A stretch of DNA of 64,000 bases from Salirhabdus euzebyi (GTDB lineage Bacteria > Bacillota > Bacilli > Bacillales > Alkalibacillaceae). A model generated the notes under the pieces. It ran no database searches. It saw nothing but the letters and a program-made list of their open reading frames with translations, and was not told where the DNA came from. Positions within the stretch are counted from its first letter, which is position 1. The number at the start of each line of letters is the position of its first letter. The position numbers and the translations under genes are program-made. Positions 54,225-64,000 of the stretch are shown in pieces. Where the stretch lies: the NCBI RefSeq assembly GCF_014207435.1, contig NZ_JACHGH010000001.1, positions 248,001-312,000 on the forward strand, written 5' to 3'.

Positions 54225-55508
54225 ATGAATACAAAACCATTGGCATACCGAATGAGGCCACAAAATATAGACGAAATTATTGGACAAACCCACTTAGTAG
54301 GTGAAGGGAAAATGATTAGAAGAATGGTCGAAGCAGAACGGTTATCTTCTATGATTTTGTTTGGACCTCCTGGTACAGGAAAGACGAGTATGGCGATGGC
54401 TATTGCCAAAAATTTAAAAATGCCGTTCAAACTGCTCAACGCAGTAATAGATAAAAAGAAAGAGATGGAAATTGCTGTTGAAGAGGCTAAGTTTTCAGGC
54501 CACCTTATTTTAATACTGGATGAAGTACATCGGTTGGATAAAGGAAAACAAGATTTTCTCCTTCCCCATCTTGAAAACAATCTTATTACTTTAATAGGCT
54601 GCACCACAAGTAACCCCTATCATTCCATTAATCCTGCAATTAGAAGTCGCTGTCATCTTTTTGAACTACAAAAACTCGATGAAAAAGATATAAAACAAGG
54701 ACTTTTACACACGTTAACGGATAACAAGCTTGGTATTGGAAATATTAAAGTAGATATTACGGAGGAAGCTTTAAGCCATTTTGCTTTTGCTGCTAATGGG
54801 GACTTACGCTCGGCTTTAAATGGGTTAGAGCTAGCCGTTACTTCTACTAAACCGAATAGTGATGATTCCATATATATAGATATAACTGTTGCGGAAGAGT
54901 GTATGCAGAAAAAAAGTTTCTCCCATGATAAAGACGGGGATGGTCACTATGATGTTCTATCAGCCTTTCAAAAATCTATTCGAGGTAGTGATGTAAACGC
55001 CGCCTTACATTATTTGGGTCGTTTAATAGAAGCTGGGGACCTAGATAGTATTGCTAGAAGAATGCTTATTTGTGCCTATGAGGATATTGGTTTAGCAAGT
55101 CCACAGGCAGGCCCACGCACTTTAGCTGCTATTGAGGCCGCAGAAAGAGTAGGTTTTCCTGAAGCTCGCATTCCTTTGTCTGTTGCCATTGTGGAGCTTT
55201 GTCTATCCCCTAAGTCTAATTCCGCCTATAAAGCTTTAGACGCTGCCTTGGCTGATATTCGAGCTGGAAAGAGTGGCGACATTCCTGCTCATTTAAAAGA
55301 TGCCCATTATCAAGGAGCAAAGAAATTAGGTAGAGGAATAGATTATAAGTATCCTCACAACTATGAGCAAGGCTGGGTCGAACAACAATATCTACCAAAT
55401 TCTATTAAAAACAAAATATATTATGAGCCAAAAACAACGGGAAAATTTGAAACATCTATTAAGCAAGTTTACGATAAAATACAAAGTCAAAATAAAAATA
55501 GAAAATAG
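54225..55508 (+). CDS. rarA: replication-associated recombination protein RarA (MgsA)
   Basis: A 427-residue AAA+ ATPase related to clamp loaders, acting at stalled replication forks. Walker A GPPGTGKTSM, Walker B LILDEVHR, sensor 1 GCTTSNPYHSIN and RSRCHLFEL are present, followed by the MgsA C-terminal tetramerisation region (about 240-420) with YEDIGLASPQAG. The ATG at 54225 is preferred: AAGGAG is 8 nt upstream but only 2 nt from the ATG at 54219. Divergent from the yczE-cymR pair. Confidence 0.95.
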   Translation: MNTKPLAYRMRPQNIDEIIGQTHLVGEGKMIRRMVEAERLSSMILFGPPGTGKTSMAMAIAKNLKMPFKLLNAVIDKKKEMEIAVEEAKFSGHLILILDEVHRLDKGKQDFLLPHLENNLITLIGCTTSNPYHSINPAIRSRCHLFELQKLDEKDIKQGLLHTLTDNKLGIGNIKVDITEEALSHFAFAANGDLRSALNGLELAVTSTKPNSDDSIYIDITVAEECMQKKSFSHDKDGDGHYDVLSAFQKSIRGSDVNAALHYLGRLIEAGDLDSIARRMLICAYEDIGLASPQAGPRTLAAIEAAERVGFPEARIPLSVAIVELCLSPKSNSAYKALDAALADIRAGKSGDIPAHLKDAHYQGAKKLGRGIDYKYPHNYEQGWVEQQYLPNSIKNKIYYEPKTTGKFETSIKQVYDKIQSQNKNRK

Positions 55509-55592
55509 AGTATAAACTCCTCTTTTATTGAACAGAATAGTTATAAACATTAACAAACTATTAAAAAACTTCATGTAAGAGGAGTGAAATAA

Positions 55593-56258
55593 ATGGCAAA
55601 AGTAAGACAGGATGCTTGGTCTCACGAAGATGATCTTCTACTAGCAGAGACTGTATTAAGACATATTCGTGAAGGAAGCACACAATTAAGAGCTTTTGAA
55701 GAAGTAGGTGACAAATTAAATAGAACGGCTGCAGCTTGTGGTTTTCGTTGGAATGCAGAAGTTAGAAGAAGATATGATAAGGCTATTGAAATAGCAAAAA
55801 GACAACGAAAAGAGAAGAAACGAGCTATAGCCCAGCAACAAAAATTAAACAACACACCTACTGTTCCAACCTATAATCTCGTTAATAGGGAAAAGAAAAC
55901 GATACCTACTGAAACAAGACATCAACAACCGGTAAGCTCTCGTAATGTTTCTTCCATTGATGATATTATTGCATCTTTAAAACAATTTAAATCAGAATAC
56001 GAAACTACTTATAAGTCCCATTCTATGATGAATCAGATAGAACAAGAAAATGAATCATTAAAAGAAGAAAACGAAAGACTCGAAAAGAAACTAGCAAGAG
56101 TAGAAAAACAGTACGAAACAATGCAAGAAGACTACCACGTATTGATGAATATTATGGATCGAGCAAGAAAAATGGTTGTTTTGGATGATGAAGAGCAAAT
56201 GTCTGCAAAAGCCTTTCGAATGGAGAAAAACGGCAATTTACAGCAAGTCGCAAGATAA
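55593..56258 (+). CDS. RsfA family prespore transcription factor
   Basis: A 221-residue regulator with an N-terminal Myb/SANT-like DNA-binding domain (residues 3-60: RQDAWSHEDDLLLAETVLRH and TAAACGFRWNAEVRR) and a C-terminal coiled coil (about 145-190). This is the RsfA/YlbO family, acting under sigma-F/sigma-G in the forespore. AGAGGAGTG precedes the ATG. A mid-region Gln/Thr-rich linker connects the two parts. Confidence 0.9.
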   Translation: MAKVRQDAWSHEDDLLLAETVLRHIREGSTQLRAFEEVGDKLNRTAAACGFRWNAEVRRRYDKAIEIAKRQRKEKKRAIAQQQKLNNTPTVPTYNLVNREKKTIPTETRHQQPVSSRNVSSIDDIIASLKQFKSEYETTYKSHSMMNQIEQENESLKEENERLEKKLARVEKQYETMQEDYHVLMNIMDRARKMVVLDDEEQMSAKAFRMEKNGNLQQVAR

Positions 56259-56281
56259 AAACTATTTAAATTAAAATAAGG

Positions 56282-56321
56282 AAGTGCCCAAAAACTTTTA
56301 CAGTTGACGGGCACTTTTTTT
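56282..56321 (+). terminator. terminator after rsfA-like gene
   Basis: AAGTGCCC pairs with GGGCACTT, followed by a T tract. Confidence 0.8.
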
Positions 56322-56450
56322 CGTTAAAAACATAAGGTTTACATAACGGTAAATTTCACCATTAACATGCAATTATGTATAAAAGAAACATTACTACTTT
56401 TTAATAAGCCAATAAAATAAACAAAAAAATAAAAAAATATTAAAATTTAT

Positions 56451-56484
56451 TGAATTAATATTCTAAATATTGCATAATAATTCA
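56451..56484 (+). promoter_or_regulatory. two probable arginine repressor (AhrC) boxes
   Basis: TGAATTAATATTCT (56451-56464) and TGCATAATAATTCA (56471-56484) resemble half-palindromic ARG boxes (TGAATAAAAATTCA type) and are spaced 20 bp apart, two helical turns, upstream of argG. This is the expected arrangement for hexameric AhrC/ArgR. The regulator gene is not in the window. Confidence 0.6.
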
Positions 56485-56522
56485 TACATGTTCATTTAAA
56501 TGTAAGGAAGGGAGTAATTTTT

Positions 56523-57782
56523 ATGGGGAAAGAAAAGATTGTTTTAGCGTACTCTGGGGGATTAGACACTTCTGTTGCCGTAAAATGGCTTCAGGACAAA
56601 TATAATTTTGATGTAATTGCAGTCGCTCTGGATGTAGGGGAAGGAAAGGATCTAGAATTTGTTAAGAATAAAGCTTTAGATGTAGGAGCTATTAAATCCT
56701 ATGTCGTCGATGCAAAAGAACTTTTTGCTAATGAATACGTGTTACCTGCATTAAAAGCCAATCTACTTTATGAAGGGAAATATCCACTCGTCTCCGCACT
56801 ATCAAGACCTCTTATTGCAAAGGTTTTAGTTGATATCGCTAAGGAAGAAGGTGCGGTTGCCGTTGCCCATGGATGTACGGGGAAAGGGAACGACCAAGTT
56901 CGTTTTGACGTTGCCTTCACCGCATTAGATCCAAACTTAAAAATTGTGGCACCCGTACGTGAGTGGGCGATGTCCCGTGATGAGGAAATTGCTTATGCAA
57001 AGGAACATGGTATACCTATTCCAGTTGATTTAGATAATCCATATAGTGTTGATCAAAACTTATGGGGGCGTAGTAACGAGTGCGGTATTTTAGAAGATCC
57101 TTGGGTAGAGGCACCAAAGGATGCTTATGAATTAACAACTGACCCAGTTGACGCACCAGATGAACCAGAAGTTATAGAAATCACATTTGAACAAGGAAAG
57201 CCTGTTGCATTAAACAAGGAATATGATCAGTTAGATCAACTTGTTTTGAAATTAAATAAAATAGCAGGAAAACATGGTGTAGGGCGTATTGACCATGTTG
57301 AAAATAGGCTTGTTGGTATAAAATCTCGAGAAATTTATGAGTGTCCTGCTGCATTAACTTTAATTGCTGCTCATCAAGAGCTAGAAGCATTAACACTACC
57401 AAGAGAAGTCTCTCAATTTAAACCAACTATCGAACACAAACTTGCCCAAACAATTTATGATGGCCTTTGGTATTCTCCAATAACAAATGCCCTCCATGCA
57501 TTTATAGAAGAAACGCAGCAGTTCGTCTCTGGAAATGTCAAGGTGAAGCTATTTAAAGGTAGCGCACAGGTTATTGGACGTGAATCTGCACACTCCTTAT
57601 ATGACTTTGATCTTGCTACGTATAAATCAGAGGATTCATTTGATCATGAATCAGCACTTGGTTTTATTAAGCTTTGGGGGCTACCGACTAAAGTGTACTC
57701 TTCTGTCACGAAGTCCATCACAACTAAACACAACTATAGTAAACAAATCGTAGTGGATGTGAAAGAGGCGATAAAGCAATGA
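56523..57782 (+). CDS. argG: argininosuccinate synthase
   Basis: A 419-residue cytosolic enzyme joining citrulline and aspartate with ATP to argininosuccinate. The N-type P-loop [15 protein letters not shown] (residues 9-23) and [13 protein letters not shown] are intact, and the C-terminal half carries the [10 protein letters not shown] segment. AAGGAAGGGAG precedes the ATG. First gene of an arginine operon; its stop overlaps argH by four bases. Confidence 0.96.
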   Translation: MGKEKIVLAYSGGLDTSVAVKWLQDKYNFDVIAVALDVGEGKDLEFVKNKALDVGAIKSYVVDAKELFANEYVLPALKANLLYEGKYPLVSALSRPLIAKVLVDIAKEEGAVAVAHGCTGKGNDQVRFDVAFTALDPNLKIVAPVREWAMSRDEEIAYAKEHGIPIPVDLDNPYSVDQNLWGRSNECGILEDPWVEAPKDAYELTTDPVDAPDEPEVIEITFEQGKPVALNKEYDQLDQLVLKLNKIAGKHGVGRIDHVENRLVGIKSREIYECPAALTLIAAHQELEALTLPREVSQFKPTIEHKLAQTIYDGLWYSPITNALHAFIEETQQFVSGNVKVKLFKGSAQVIGRESAHSLYDFDLATYKSEDSFDHESALGFIKLWGLPTKVYSSVTKSITTKHNYSKQIVVDVKEAIKQ

Positions 57783-59200
57783 AATTATGGGGTGGGAGAT
57801 TTACCAAATCAACAAATGAACTAGTAGATGAATATACCGCTTCTATTACCTTTGATCAAAAACTTGCTCTTTATGATATTCAAGGTAGCTTAGCACATGT
57901 AGAGATGCTCCGTGTCTGTCAAATTATTAACAATCAAGACGCCCATGCTATTCAGGAAGGTTTACTAAAAGTTTTGGAAAAGATTAAATCTGGGGAAGCA
58001 CATTTGAGTGAAGAACATGAAGATATTCACATGAATGTAGAAAAACTCCTTATCGATGAAATTGGCTCTGTCGGTGGTAAATTGCACACCGGCAGAAGCC
58101 GTAATGACCAAGTTGCATTAGATATGCGCTTATATTTAAGGGATGCATTAATAAGAATAAGTACCCTCTTAGTAAATGTAGAAAAAGCTTTATTAAATCA
58201 AGCAAAGCAAAACATAGATACTATTCTACCGGGTTATACCCATTTACAACGTGCACAGCCAGTTCGATTAGCTCATCATTTATTAGCCTATACATTTATG
58301 TTTCAAAGAGACATTGAACGAGTTTGTGATAGTTGGAAACGTGTGAATCTTTCTCCATTAGGAGCTGGAGCACTAGCTGGTACAACATTTCCAATTGATC
58401 GAAATTATGTTGCACAGAAACTAAACTTTGATGGTATTTGTCCTAATAGTTTGGATGCAGTAAGTGATCGTGATTTTGTAGTGGAGTTTTTGTCAAACGC
58501 CTCCCTCATTTCCATGCATTTGTCGCGTCTATGTGAAGAGCTAATTCAATGGTCAAGTGCTGAATTTAACTTCATCGAACTAGACGATGCCTTTTGCACA
58601 GGAAGTAGTATGATGCCGCAAAAGAAAAACCCTGATGTTGCAGAGTTAGTTAGAGGAAAAACAGGTCGAGTATATGGTAATCTTATGAGTTTATTAACAA
58701 CCTTAAAAGGCCTGCCACTAGCCTACAACAAAGATATGCAAGAGGACAAAGAAGGAATGTTCGATACAGTCGAAACTTTAGAGGGTGCCCTTGCTTTGTT
58801 TGCACCAATGATCGATACGATGGAAGTGAAAAAAGAAAACATGTATGAGGCTGTCGTCAAGGATTACTCGAATGCTACTGATTTAGCTGATTATTTAGTA
58901 GGAAAAGATATTCCATTTCGTGAGGCCCATGCTATTGTTGGTCAAATTGTCTTATCATGTATCCAACAAAAGAAGTACTTACTTGATTTAACGTTAGAAC
59001 AATACCAAGAGTACTGTCCACATATAGAAAAAGATATATATCAAGTTTTGGACCCGAAAGCCGTAGTTGATGCTCGTGACGTTGATGGAGGACCTGCGAA
59101 AAATCGTGTGCTTGACCAAATGGACATCGCAGAAGATTTGATTCAAACAAATCTAGGATGGATAAAGGAAAAGAAAAAACAAGTAGAGGTCCTTTTTTAG
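57779..59200 (+). CDS. argH: argininosuccinate lyase
   Basis: A 473-residue fumarase/aspartase-superfamily enzyme splitting argininosuccinate into arginine and fumarate. [27 protein letters not shown] and the catalytic loop [12 protein letters not shown] are visible. Length slightly above the usual ~460. The start lies in ATGA overlap with argG, so translation is coupled. Confidence 0.96.
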   Translation: MKLWGGRFTKSTNELVDEYTASITFDQKLALYDIQGSLAHVEMLRVCQIINNQDAHAIQEGLLKVLEKIKSGEAHLSEEHEDIHMNVEKLLIDEIGSVGGKLHTGRSRNDQVALDMRLYLRDALIRISTLLVNVEKALLNQAKQNIDTILPGYTHLQRAQPVRLAHHLLAYTFMFQRDIERVCDSWKRVNLSPLGAGALAGTTFPIDRNYVAQKLNFDGICPNSLDAVSDRDFVVEFLSNASLISMHLSRLCEELIQWSSAEFNFIELDDAFCTGSSMMPQKKNPDVAELVRGKTGRVYGNLMSLLTTLKGLPLAYNKDMQEDKEGMFDTVETLEGALALFAPMIDTMEVKKENMYEAVVKDYSNATDLADYLVGKDIPFREAHAIVGQIVLSCIQQKKYLLDLTLEQYQEYCPHIEKDIYQVLDPKAVVDARDVDGGPAKNRVLDQMDIAEDLIQTNLGWIKEKKKQVEVLF

Positions 59201-59227
59201 CTAAATTGTTAGGAAGGAAGTGATGAA

Positions 59228-60325
59228 ATGGAGGAGAATATTTGCTATCTCCATTTAAGCACAGGGGATAGACTACAAGGAAAATGGCTTCATCAAGTAG
59301 AAGGAACAGAAGGAGAAATGGTATTTAATACAGCAATGACTGGTTACCAAGAAGTGATGACTGATCCTTCCTATGCAGGACAAATCGTTACAATGACTTA
59401 TCCGCTTATTGGTAATTATGGTTTTAATGACATAGATCAAGAAAGCATTAGACCTTTTCTTTCTGGTTTGATTATCGCGCATCCATGTAAAGCGCCTGAT
59501 CCCAGTCATTCTCAATATACCCTGTACGAAATGGCTACAAAGTACAATATTCCTGTGATGTATGATATCGATACACGTGCCTTAACAACAATTATTCGAA
59601 AGCATGGAGAAGTCTATGGGAAAATGACTACTAACAAGGATGAGACAACCTGTATACAAGTTAAAGATAAAAATCTAGTAGAAAAAGTATCGGTAACAAA
59701 GCGTATATTTTATTCAACCGATGCTAATTTTAATCATCTTATACCCAATGAAAAACACATAGTTGTCCTTGATTTTGGTTATAAGCATTCCATTGTAAAA
59801 ACATTATTAGAATTAGGTTGTCATGTTACGGTACTCCCCTATCAATCTTCCATTCAAACAGTCAAAAGTTTAAAGCCTGATGGTGTCGTATTATCAAACG
59901 GACCTGGGGACCCTAAAGACCTTGATTATTTACTTGAAAATATAAATCAAATAACTAATTATTATCCGAGTTTAGGTATTTGCTTAGGTCATCAACTAAT
60001 CGCTTTGGCTCACGGGGGAAAAACAGACCGTTTACCTTTCGGACATCGGGGCAGTAATCACCCTGTAAAGGATTTAAAAACGGGGAAAGTTTGGATTACT
60101 TCCCAAAATCATGGCTATGTCATTGAATCAATTGATGAGAAAAATTGGGAAATTACACATAAAAATGTCAATGATCAATCTATAGAAGGCATTGCTCATC
60201 GCAGTAAACCAATTTTGTCTGTACAATTTCACCCAGAAGCACATCCAGGCCCAGCAGATGCCTCTTCTATTTTTTTAAACTTTATAAACTTGTTAACGAA
60301 CAAGGGAGAGAAGCAGCATGCCTAA
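59228..60325 (+). CDS. carA: carbamoyl-phosphate synthase small subunit (arginine-type)
   Basis: A 365-residue glutaminase subunit. The N-terminal CPSase domain has [14 protein letters not shown] and the C-terminal class I amidotransferase domain has the nucleophile in [12 protein letters not shown] and the His-Glu pair in [11 protein letters not shown]. Supplies ammonia to CarB. GGAAGGAAGTGATGAA precedes the ATG. Presence inside the arg operon indicates the arginine-specific enzyme, distinct from a pyrimidine copy elsewhere. Confidence 0.94.
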   Translation: MEENICYLHLSTGDRLQGKWLHQVEGTEGEMVFNTAMTGYQEVMTDPSYAGQIVTMTYPLIGNYGFNDIDQESIRPFLSGLIIAHPCKAPDPSHSQYTLYEMATKYNIPVMYDIDTRALTTIIRKHGEVYGKMTTNKDETTCIQVKDKNLVEKVSVTKRIFYSTDANFNHLIPNEKHIVVLDFGYKHSIVKTLLELGCHVTVLPYQSSIQTVKSLKPDGVVLSNGPGDPKDLDYLLENINQITNYYPSLGICLGHQLIALAHGGKTDRLPFGHRGSNHPVKDLKTGKVWITSQNHGYVIESIDEKNWEITHKNVNDQSIEGIAHRSKPILSVQFHPEAHPGPADASSIFLNFINLLTNKGEKQHA

Positions 60326-63300
60326 GTTAGAACATATCACTAAAGTGCTTGTAATTGGATCTGGACCAATCATAATCGGGCAAGCAGCCGAGTTTGACTA
60401 TGCTGGAACACAGGCCTGTTTAGCTCTTAAGGAAGAAGGATTACATGTTGTTTTGGTAAATAACAATCCGGCAACCATTATGACAGATCGTAATATTGCA
60501 GATACTGTGTATTTAGAACCATTAACAGTTGAATCTTTATCAAAAATTATAGAGAAAGAAAAACCAGATGGATTATTACCCACACTTGGTGGTCAGACAG
60601 GATTAAATTTAGCCGTTTCCTTATCGGAAGCAGGTGTGTTAGAAAAATATAACGTTGAGTTATTAGGAACTCCTCTTGATACGATTCAAAAAGGCGAAGA
60701 CCGAAATATATTTAAATCCATGATGAAATCCATTAATGAACCTGTGCCTAAGAGTGTGTCCATCAATACAGTAGAGCAAGCTATTCAATTCGCAACTACT
60801 GTCGGTTATCCGATCATTGTTAGGCCTGCCTTTACTTTAGGCGGTTCAGGTGGAGGAATTGCTTATAACGAATTAGAGCTCAAAACTATTGTCAAAAACG
60901 GCATATATGCTAGTCCGATTTCTCAGGTGTTAGTTGAACAAAGTGTAAAAGGCTGGAAAGAAATCGAATATGAAGTTATGCGCGATGAAAATGACACATG
61001 TATCATTGTTTGTAATATGGAAAATATTGATCCCGTAGGTGTACACACAGGAGATAGTATCGTTGTAGCCCCATCTCAAACATTGAGCGATCGCCAATAT
61101 CAAATGCTTCGCAGTACGTCAATAAAAGTAATTCGGGCACTAGGGGTTATAGGAGGGTGTAATATTCAATTTGCCCTTCATCCAGATAAAGATGAATATG
61201 TCATCATTGAAGTCAATCCTCGTGTTAGCCGTTCTAGTGCCCTTGCCTCCAAAGCGACAGGTTATCCCATTGCCAGAATAGCAGCAAAGCTTGCATTAGG
61301 CTATCATCTGGATGAAGTCATCAATCCTATTACGGGTCATACTTTTGCTAGCTTTGAGCCTGCAATCGATTATGTTGCAGTCAAAATCCCTCGATGGCCT
61401 TTCGATAAATTTTCTCATGCTAATCGATCTTTAGGGACCCAAATGAAGGCCACTGGGGAAGTGATGGCTTTAGGTAGAAATTTCCCCTCTGCTCTTCAAA
61501 AGGCTATTCGCTCTCTTGAAATTAGCGAACAATACAACTACACTACCTTTTCCCATCTCGGGCAAAGCGATTTGGAACAAGCATTAAAAGATCCAACTGA
61601 CCAGCGTCTATTTGTTTTATTTGAAGCATTACGTAGAGGATATTCATTAGAAAAAATGAATGCATTAACTGAAATCAATTTTTACTTCTTACATGAGTTT
61701 AATCATTTAGTCGAACTAGAAAAAAACCTTATTGAAAAAGGCTGGCATGCTCTTGACATTAATGATTTAAAGAAAGCGAAAGCTCTTGGGTTTTCCAATC
61801 ACCACCTAGCCTTTTTGCTAGGAGTTGAGGAAAATATCATCGAAGCAAAGTTAGTCCAGTCAGCTCTTTCTCCATCCTACAAAATGGTAGACACATGTGC
61901 CGGTGAATTTTCTGCTGAAACACCTTATTTTTATAGTTCCTGGAACGAAATCGATGAAGTAGAAACACTAAATGGGCCTAAAAAAATAGTGGTGTTAGGC
62001 TCGGGGCCTATTCGAATTGGGCAAGGGGTAGAATTTGACTATTGCTCTGTTCATGCTGCCATGTCCTTAAGGGAGCAAAACATCAAAGCAATTGTCATTA
62101 ATAACAATCCCGAAACAGTAAGTACAGACTATAGTACTGCCGATCATCTCTATTTCGAGCCTTTAACAAAAGAAGATGTTTTACATGTTGTTCAAAAAGA
62201 AAAAGCGCAAGGTGTATGTATCCAGTTTGGAGGGCAAACGGCTATCAATTTAGGTGAAGGCCTTGAAAGATCTGGTGTGAAAATTATGGGAACAAGTATA
62301 AAAGCAATCGATATTACAGAGGACCGTAAACAGTTTTATCAATTGCTGAAGCAATTAAACATTCCCCACATACCAGGAGAAACCGTTGACAGCATTGATC
62401 AAATAAGGCAAGTAGTAACAGAAATAGGCTATCCCGTTCTTATCAGACCCTCTTATGTTATTGGGGGCCAAGGGATGCATATCATTTCAAGCAACTCCGA
62501 ATTAGAACAGTATGTGACATGGTTACAATCACAATCTTCCCTTACTAACGTTTTTCCGTTACTAATAGATCAATTTATTAAGGGAACGGAAGTAGAAATA
62601 GATGTAGTGTGTGACGGTAAAGATGTGATTATTCCAGGGATTTTTGAGCACATTGAAAAGGCGGGTGTCCATTCCGGCGATAGTATGGCTGTCTTTCCGG
62701 CCCCTACTTTATCCGAAAAACAAAAACAGACAATAGCATATTTTGCCAAACAGATTTCAGAACAGCTTCATATGAAGGGCATCATGAACATTCAGTTCGT
62801 CATTGATGATCAGACTGCTGAAATATATTGTTTAGAAGTAAATCCCCGCGCTTCACGAACTGTACCTATAGTAAGTAAAGTGACAGGGGTGCCTATGATC
62901 GATTTAGCAACAAGGGTTCAAATGGGAGAAAAATTAACAAATAAAGAATGGAAACTTGGGCTACATCACGCCCCACCATTCTTTGTCGTAAAAATCCCAG
63001 TCTTTTCGAACAACAAGCTTCCTAACGTAGATCCTGCTATAGGTCCTGATATGAAATCAACAGGTGAAGCGATTGGCATAGGTAAAACCGTTCAATCTGC
63101 TTTAACCAAAGCTTTTGGTTGGAAAAATAAAGTGCTCCCTTTTACACCAACAGATAAGTTATTTATAGCTTTATCAGAAGATGAAATAGATGAGCCGTTC
63201 CTTACGAATCTAAAAAAAATAAATGTAGTCAAGTACGCTTCTCCATCAACCGCTAAACTACTAAAAGATAAAGGGGTAGAATCCATCCAAGATATTTCTT

Positions 63301-63554
63301 TACATGACGCTTATGTGATGTGCTTAGATCAACAATTTCAGCTTATTTTTAGCAGCAATCAAGACAAAAGTATGGAACAAATTACATTAAGAGAACACGT
63401 GCTAAAAACAGATACTCCCTTTTTCACATCAAAAGAAACCCTTCTAGCATACTTAAAAACAGTAAATTGCCCGATAGAAGAACCATTTACGATGGAAGAG
63501 CTTTGGGAATCGAATAGAAAGGTCAATAAAAAGAAAGAAGGTGTGCTAGAGTGA
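60318..63554 (+). CDS. carB: carbamoyl-phosphate synthase large subunit (arginine-type)
   Basis: A 1078-residue subunit with two homologous ATP-grasp halves: the first starts [20 protein letters not shown], the second has the parallel [20 protein letters not shown] near residue 560, each followed by its ATP-grasp domain, and an MGS-like allosteric domain at the C-terminus. Makes carbamoyl phosphate from bicarbonate, glutamine nitrogen and two ATP. Overlaps carA by 8 bp and argF by one base, consistent with coupled translation. Confidence 0.95.
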   Translation: MPKLEHITKVLVIGSGPIIIGQAAEFDYAGTQACLALKEEGLHVVLVNNNPATIMTDRNIADTVYLEPLTVESLSKIIEKEKPDGLLPTLGGQTGLNLAVSLSEAGVLEKYNVELLGTPLDTIQKGEDRNIFKSMMKSINEPVPKSVSINTVEQAIQFATTVGYPIIVRPAFTLGGSGGGIAYNELELKTIVKNGIYASPISQVLVEQSVKGWKEIEYEVMRDENDTCIIVCNMENIDPVGVHTGDSIVVAPSQTLSDRQYQMLRSTSIKVIRALGVIGGCNIQFALHPDKDEYVIIEVNPRVSRSSALASKATGYPIARIAAKLALGYHLDEVINPITGHTFASFEPAIDYVAVKIPRWPFDKFSHANRSLGTQMKATGEVMALGRNFPSALQKAIRSLEISEQYNYTTFSHLGQSDLEQALKDPTDQRLFVLFEALRRGYSLEKMNALTEINFYFLHEFNHLVELEKNLIEKGWHALDINDLKKAKALGFSNHHLAFLLGVEENIIEAKLVQSALSPSYKMVDTCAGEFSAETPYFYSSWNEIDEVETLNGPKKIVVLGSGPIRIGQGVEFDYCSVHAAMSLREQNIKAIVINNNPETVSTDYSTADHLYFEPLTKEDVLHVVQKEKAQGVCIQFGGQTAINLGEGLERSGVKIMGTSIKAIDITEDRKQFYQLLKQLNIPHIPGETVDSIDQIRQVVTEIGYPVLIRPSYVIGGQGMHIISSNSELEQYVTWLQSQSSLTNVFPLLIDQFIKGTEVEIDVVCDGKDVIIPGIFEHIEKAGVHSGDSMAVFPAPTLSEKQKQTIAYFAKQISEQLHMKGIMNIQFVIDDQTAEIYCLEVNPRASRTVPIVSKVTGVPMIDLATRVQMGEKLTNKEWKLGLHHAPPFFVVKIPVFSNNKLPNVDPAIGPDMKSTGEAIGIGKTVQSALTKAFGWKNKVLPFTPTDKLFIALSEDEIDEPFLTNLKKINVVKYASPSTAKLLKDKGVESIQDISLHDAYVMCLDQQFQLIFSSNQDKSMEQITLREHVLKTDTPFFTSKETLLAYLKTVNCPIEEPFTMEELWESNRKVNKKKEGVLE

Positions 63555-64000
63555 TGGAAAATGCAAAAACAGTAAATCAAGAACATAGTTTAAGCAGGCG
63601 GAATCTACTAACATTAGAAGATTTTTCAAAAGAGGAAATTTATTCTTTATTGGAGCTTGCTGATTATTTAAAACAACAACGAAAATTAGGGAAACAAATA
63701 CAGCCACTTAAAGGAAAGGTTTTAGGGTTAATCTTTGAAAAAGCTTCTACTAGAACGAGAGTCTCCTTTGAATCAGGAATGTACCAACTAGGCGGTACTG
63801 CTTTATTTTTATCAAAAAATGATTTGCAAATGGGAAGAGGCGAACCAATTTCTGACACAGCAAAGGTACTATCTGGTTATCTAGATGGTATCATGATTAG
63901 GACTTTCTCCCACTCTACCGTAGAAGAACTCGCGAAACATGCAACAATACCGATAATAAACGGTTTAACCGACTTATATCATCCTTGTCAAGTGCTTGCA
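63554..64000 (+). CDS. argF: ornithine carbamoyltransferase, N-terminal part
   Basis: The gene begins at ATG 63554, overlapping the carB stop (TGATG), and remains open to the window edge (149 codons). Residues include the carbamoyl-phosphate site STRTR ([16 protein letters not shown]), and LYHPCQVLA at the edge is the HPCQ motif of OTCases. An N-terminal extension of about 15 residues (to [14 protein letters not shown]) precedes the usual start region. It converts ornithine to citrulline, completing the pathway with argG and argH. Confidence 0.95.
   Translation, partial: MENAKTVNQEHSLSRRNLLTLEDFSKEEIYSLLELADYLKQQRKLGKQIQPLKGKVLGLIFEKASTRTRVSFESGMYQLGGTALFLSKNDLQMGRGEPISDTAKVLSGYLDGIMIRTFSHSTVEELAKHATIPIINGLTDLYHPCQVLA

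Overview
The window is AT-rich, densely coded DNA from an aerobic, endospore-forming member of the Bacillaceae, probably near Oceanobacillus, Virgibacillus or Bacillus. Supporting genes are SigI/RsgI, an RsfA-type prespore regulator, SpoVR, a YhcN-type lipoprotein, a CotF-like coat protein, a YhcY/YhcZ-like two-component pair and the CymR/RarA neighbourhood. Ribosome binding sites are strong and purine-rich, and GTG and TTG starts are common. I saw no rRNA or tRNA genes, prophage, complete insertion sequence or CRISPR array. The genus is inferred from gene content only.

Layout. 1-7.2 kb: formate/nitrite-type channel, MATE pump, MurG, aldo/keto reductase, beta-carbonic anhydrase (with a structured, mobile-element-like sequence in its leader) and a DUF389 membrane protein. 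7.2-11.5 kb: a BmrC/BmrD-like heterodimeric ABC exporter behind a long leader with a small peptide gene, mutually exclusive hairpins and two tandem terminators. 11.5-19.2 kb: membrane serine protease, sigI-rsgI, then a membrane protein with a two-permease plus ATPase exporter. 19.3-30 kb: a GNAT/amidohydrolase fusion, a NarL-type two-component system, 3-hydroxybutyrate and lactate dehydrogenases, MscL with a zinc-ribbon tail and a hairpin over its start codon, a small heat shock protein and SpoVR.

30-35.5 kb is a metal-handling island: a CopB-type (CPH) copper ATPase, a frameshifted four-helix-bundle copper-binding protein gene, a CotF-like protein, an MFS pump and a His-rich protein. 35.8-41 kb: YitT-like and DUF5317-like membrane proteins, a GGDEF/HD-GYP fusion and a CzcD-CzrA zinc module. 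41-44 kb: an SbtA-type bicarbonate transporter with DUF2294, and an aromatic-acid-exporter-like protein. 44-51 kb: a CAP-domain lipoprotein, a MEDS-domain histidine kinase, and a very unusual protein joining an N-terminal helix-turn-helix to a degenerate F1-ATPase beta-like domain, followed by a CBS/DUF21 protein, an SCP2-domain protein, a GIY-YIG protein and an SMR pair. 52.5-52.9 kb holds two inverted copies of a ~110 bp GC-rich repeat. 53-56 kb: cymR, a YczE-like gene, rarA and rsfA. 56.5 kb to the end: an arginine operon argG-argH-carA-carB-argF (argF runs off the window) behind two probable AhrC/ArgR boxes.

The observations most worth following up are the HTH-F1beta pseudo-ATPase (46373-47419), the complete attenuator logic in the exporter leader (7202-7686), the hairpin that buries the mscL start codon, and two families of structured intergenic repeats with compensatory changes between copies.
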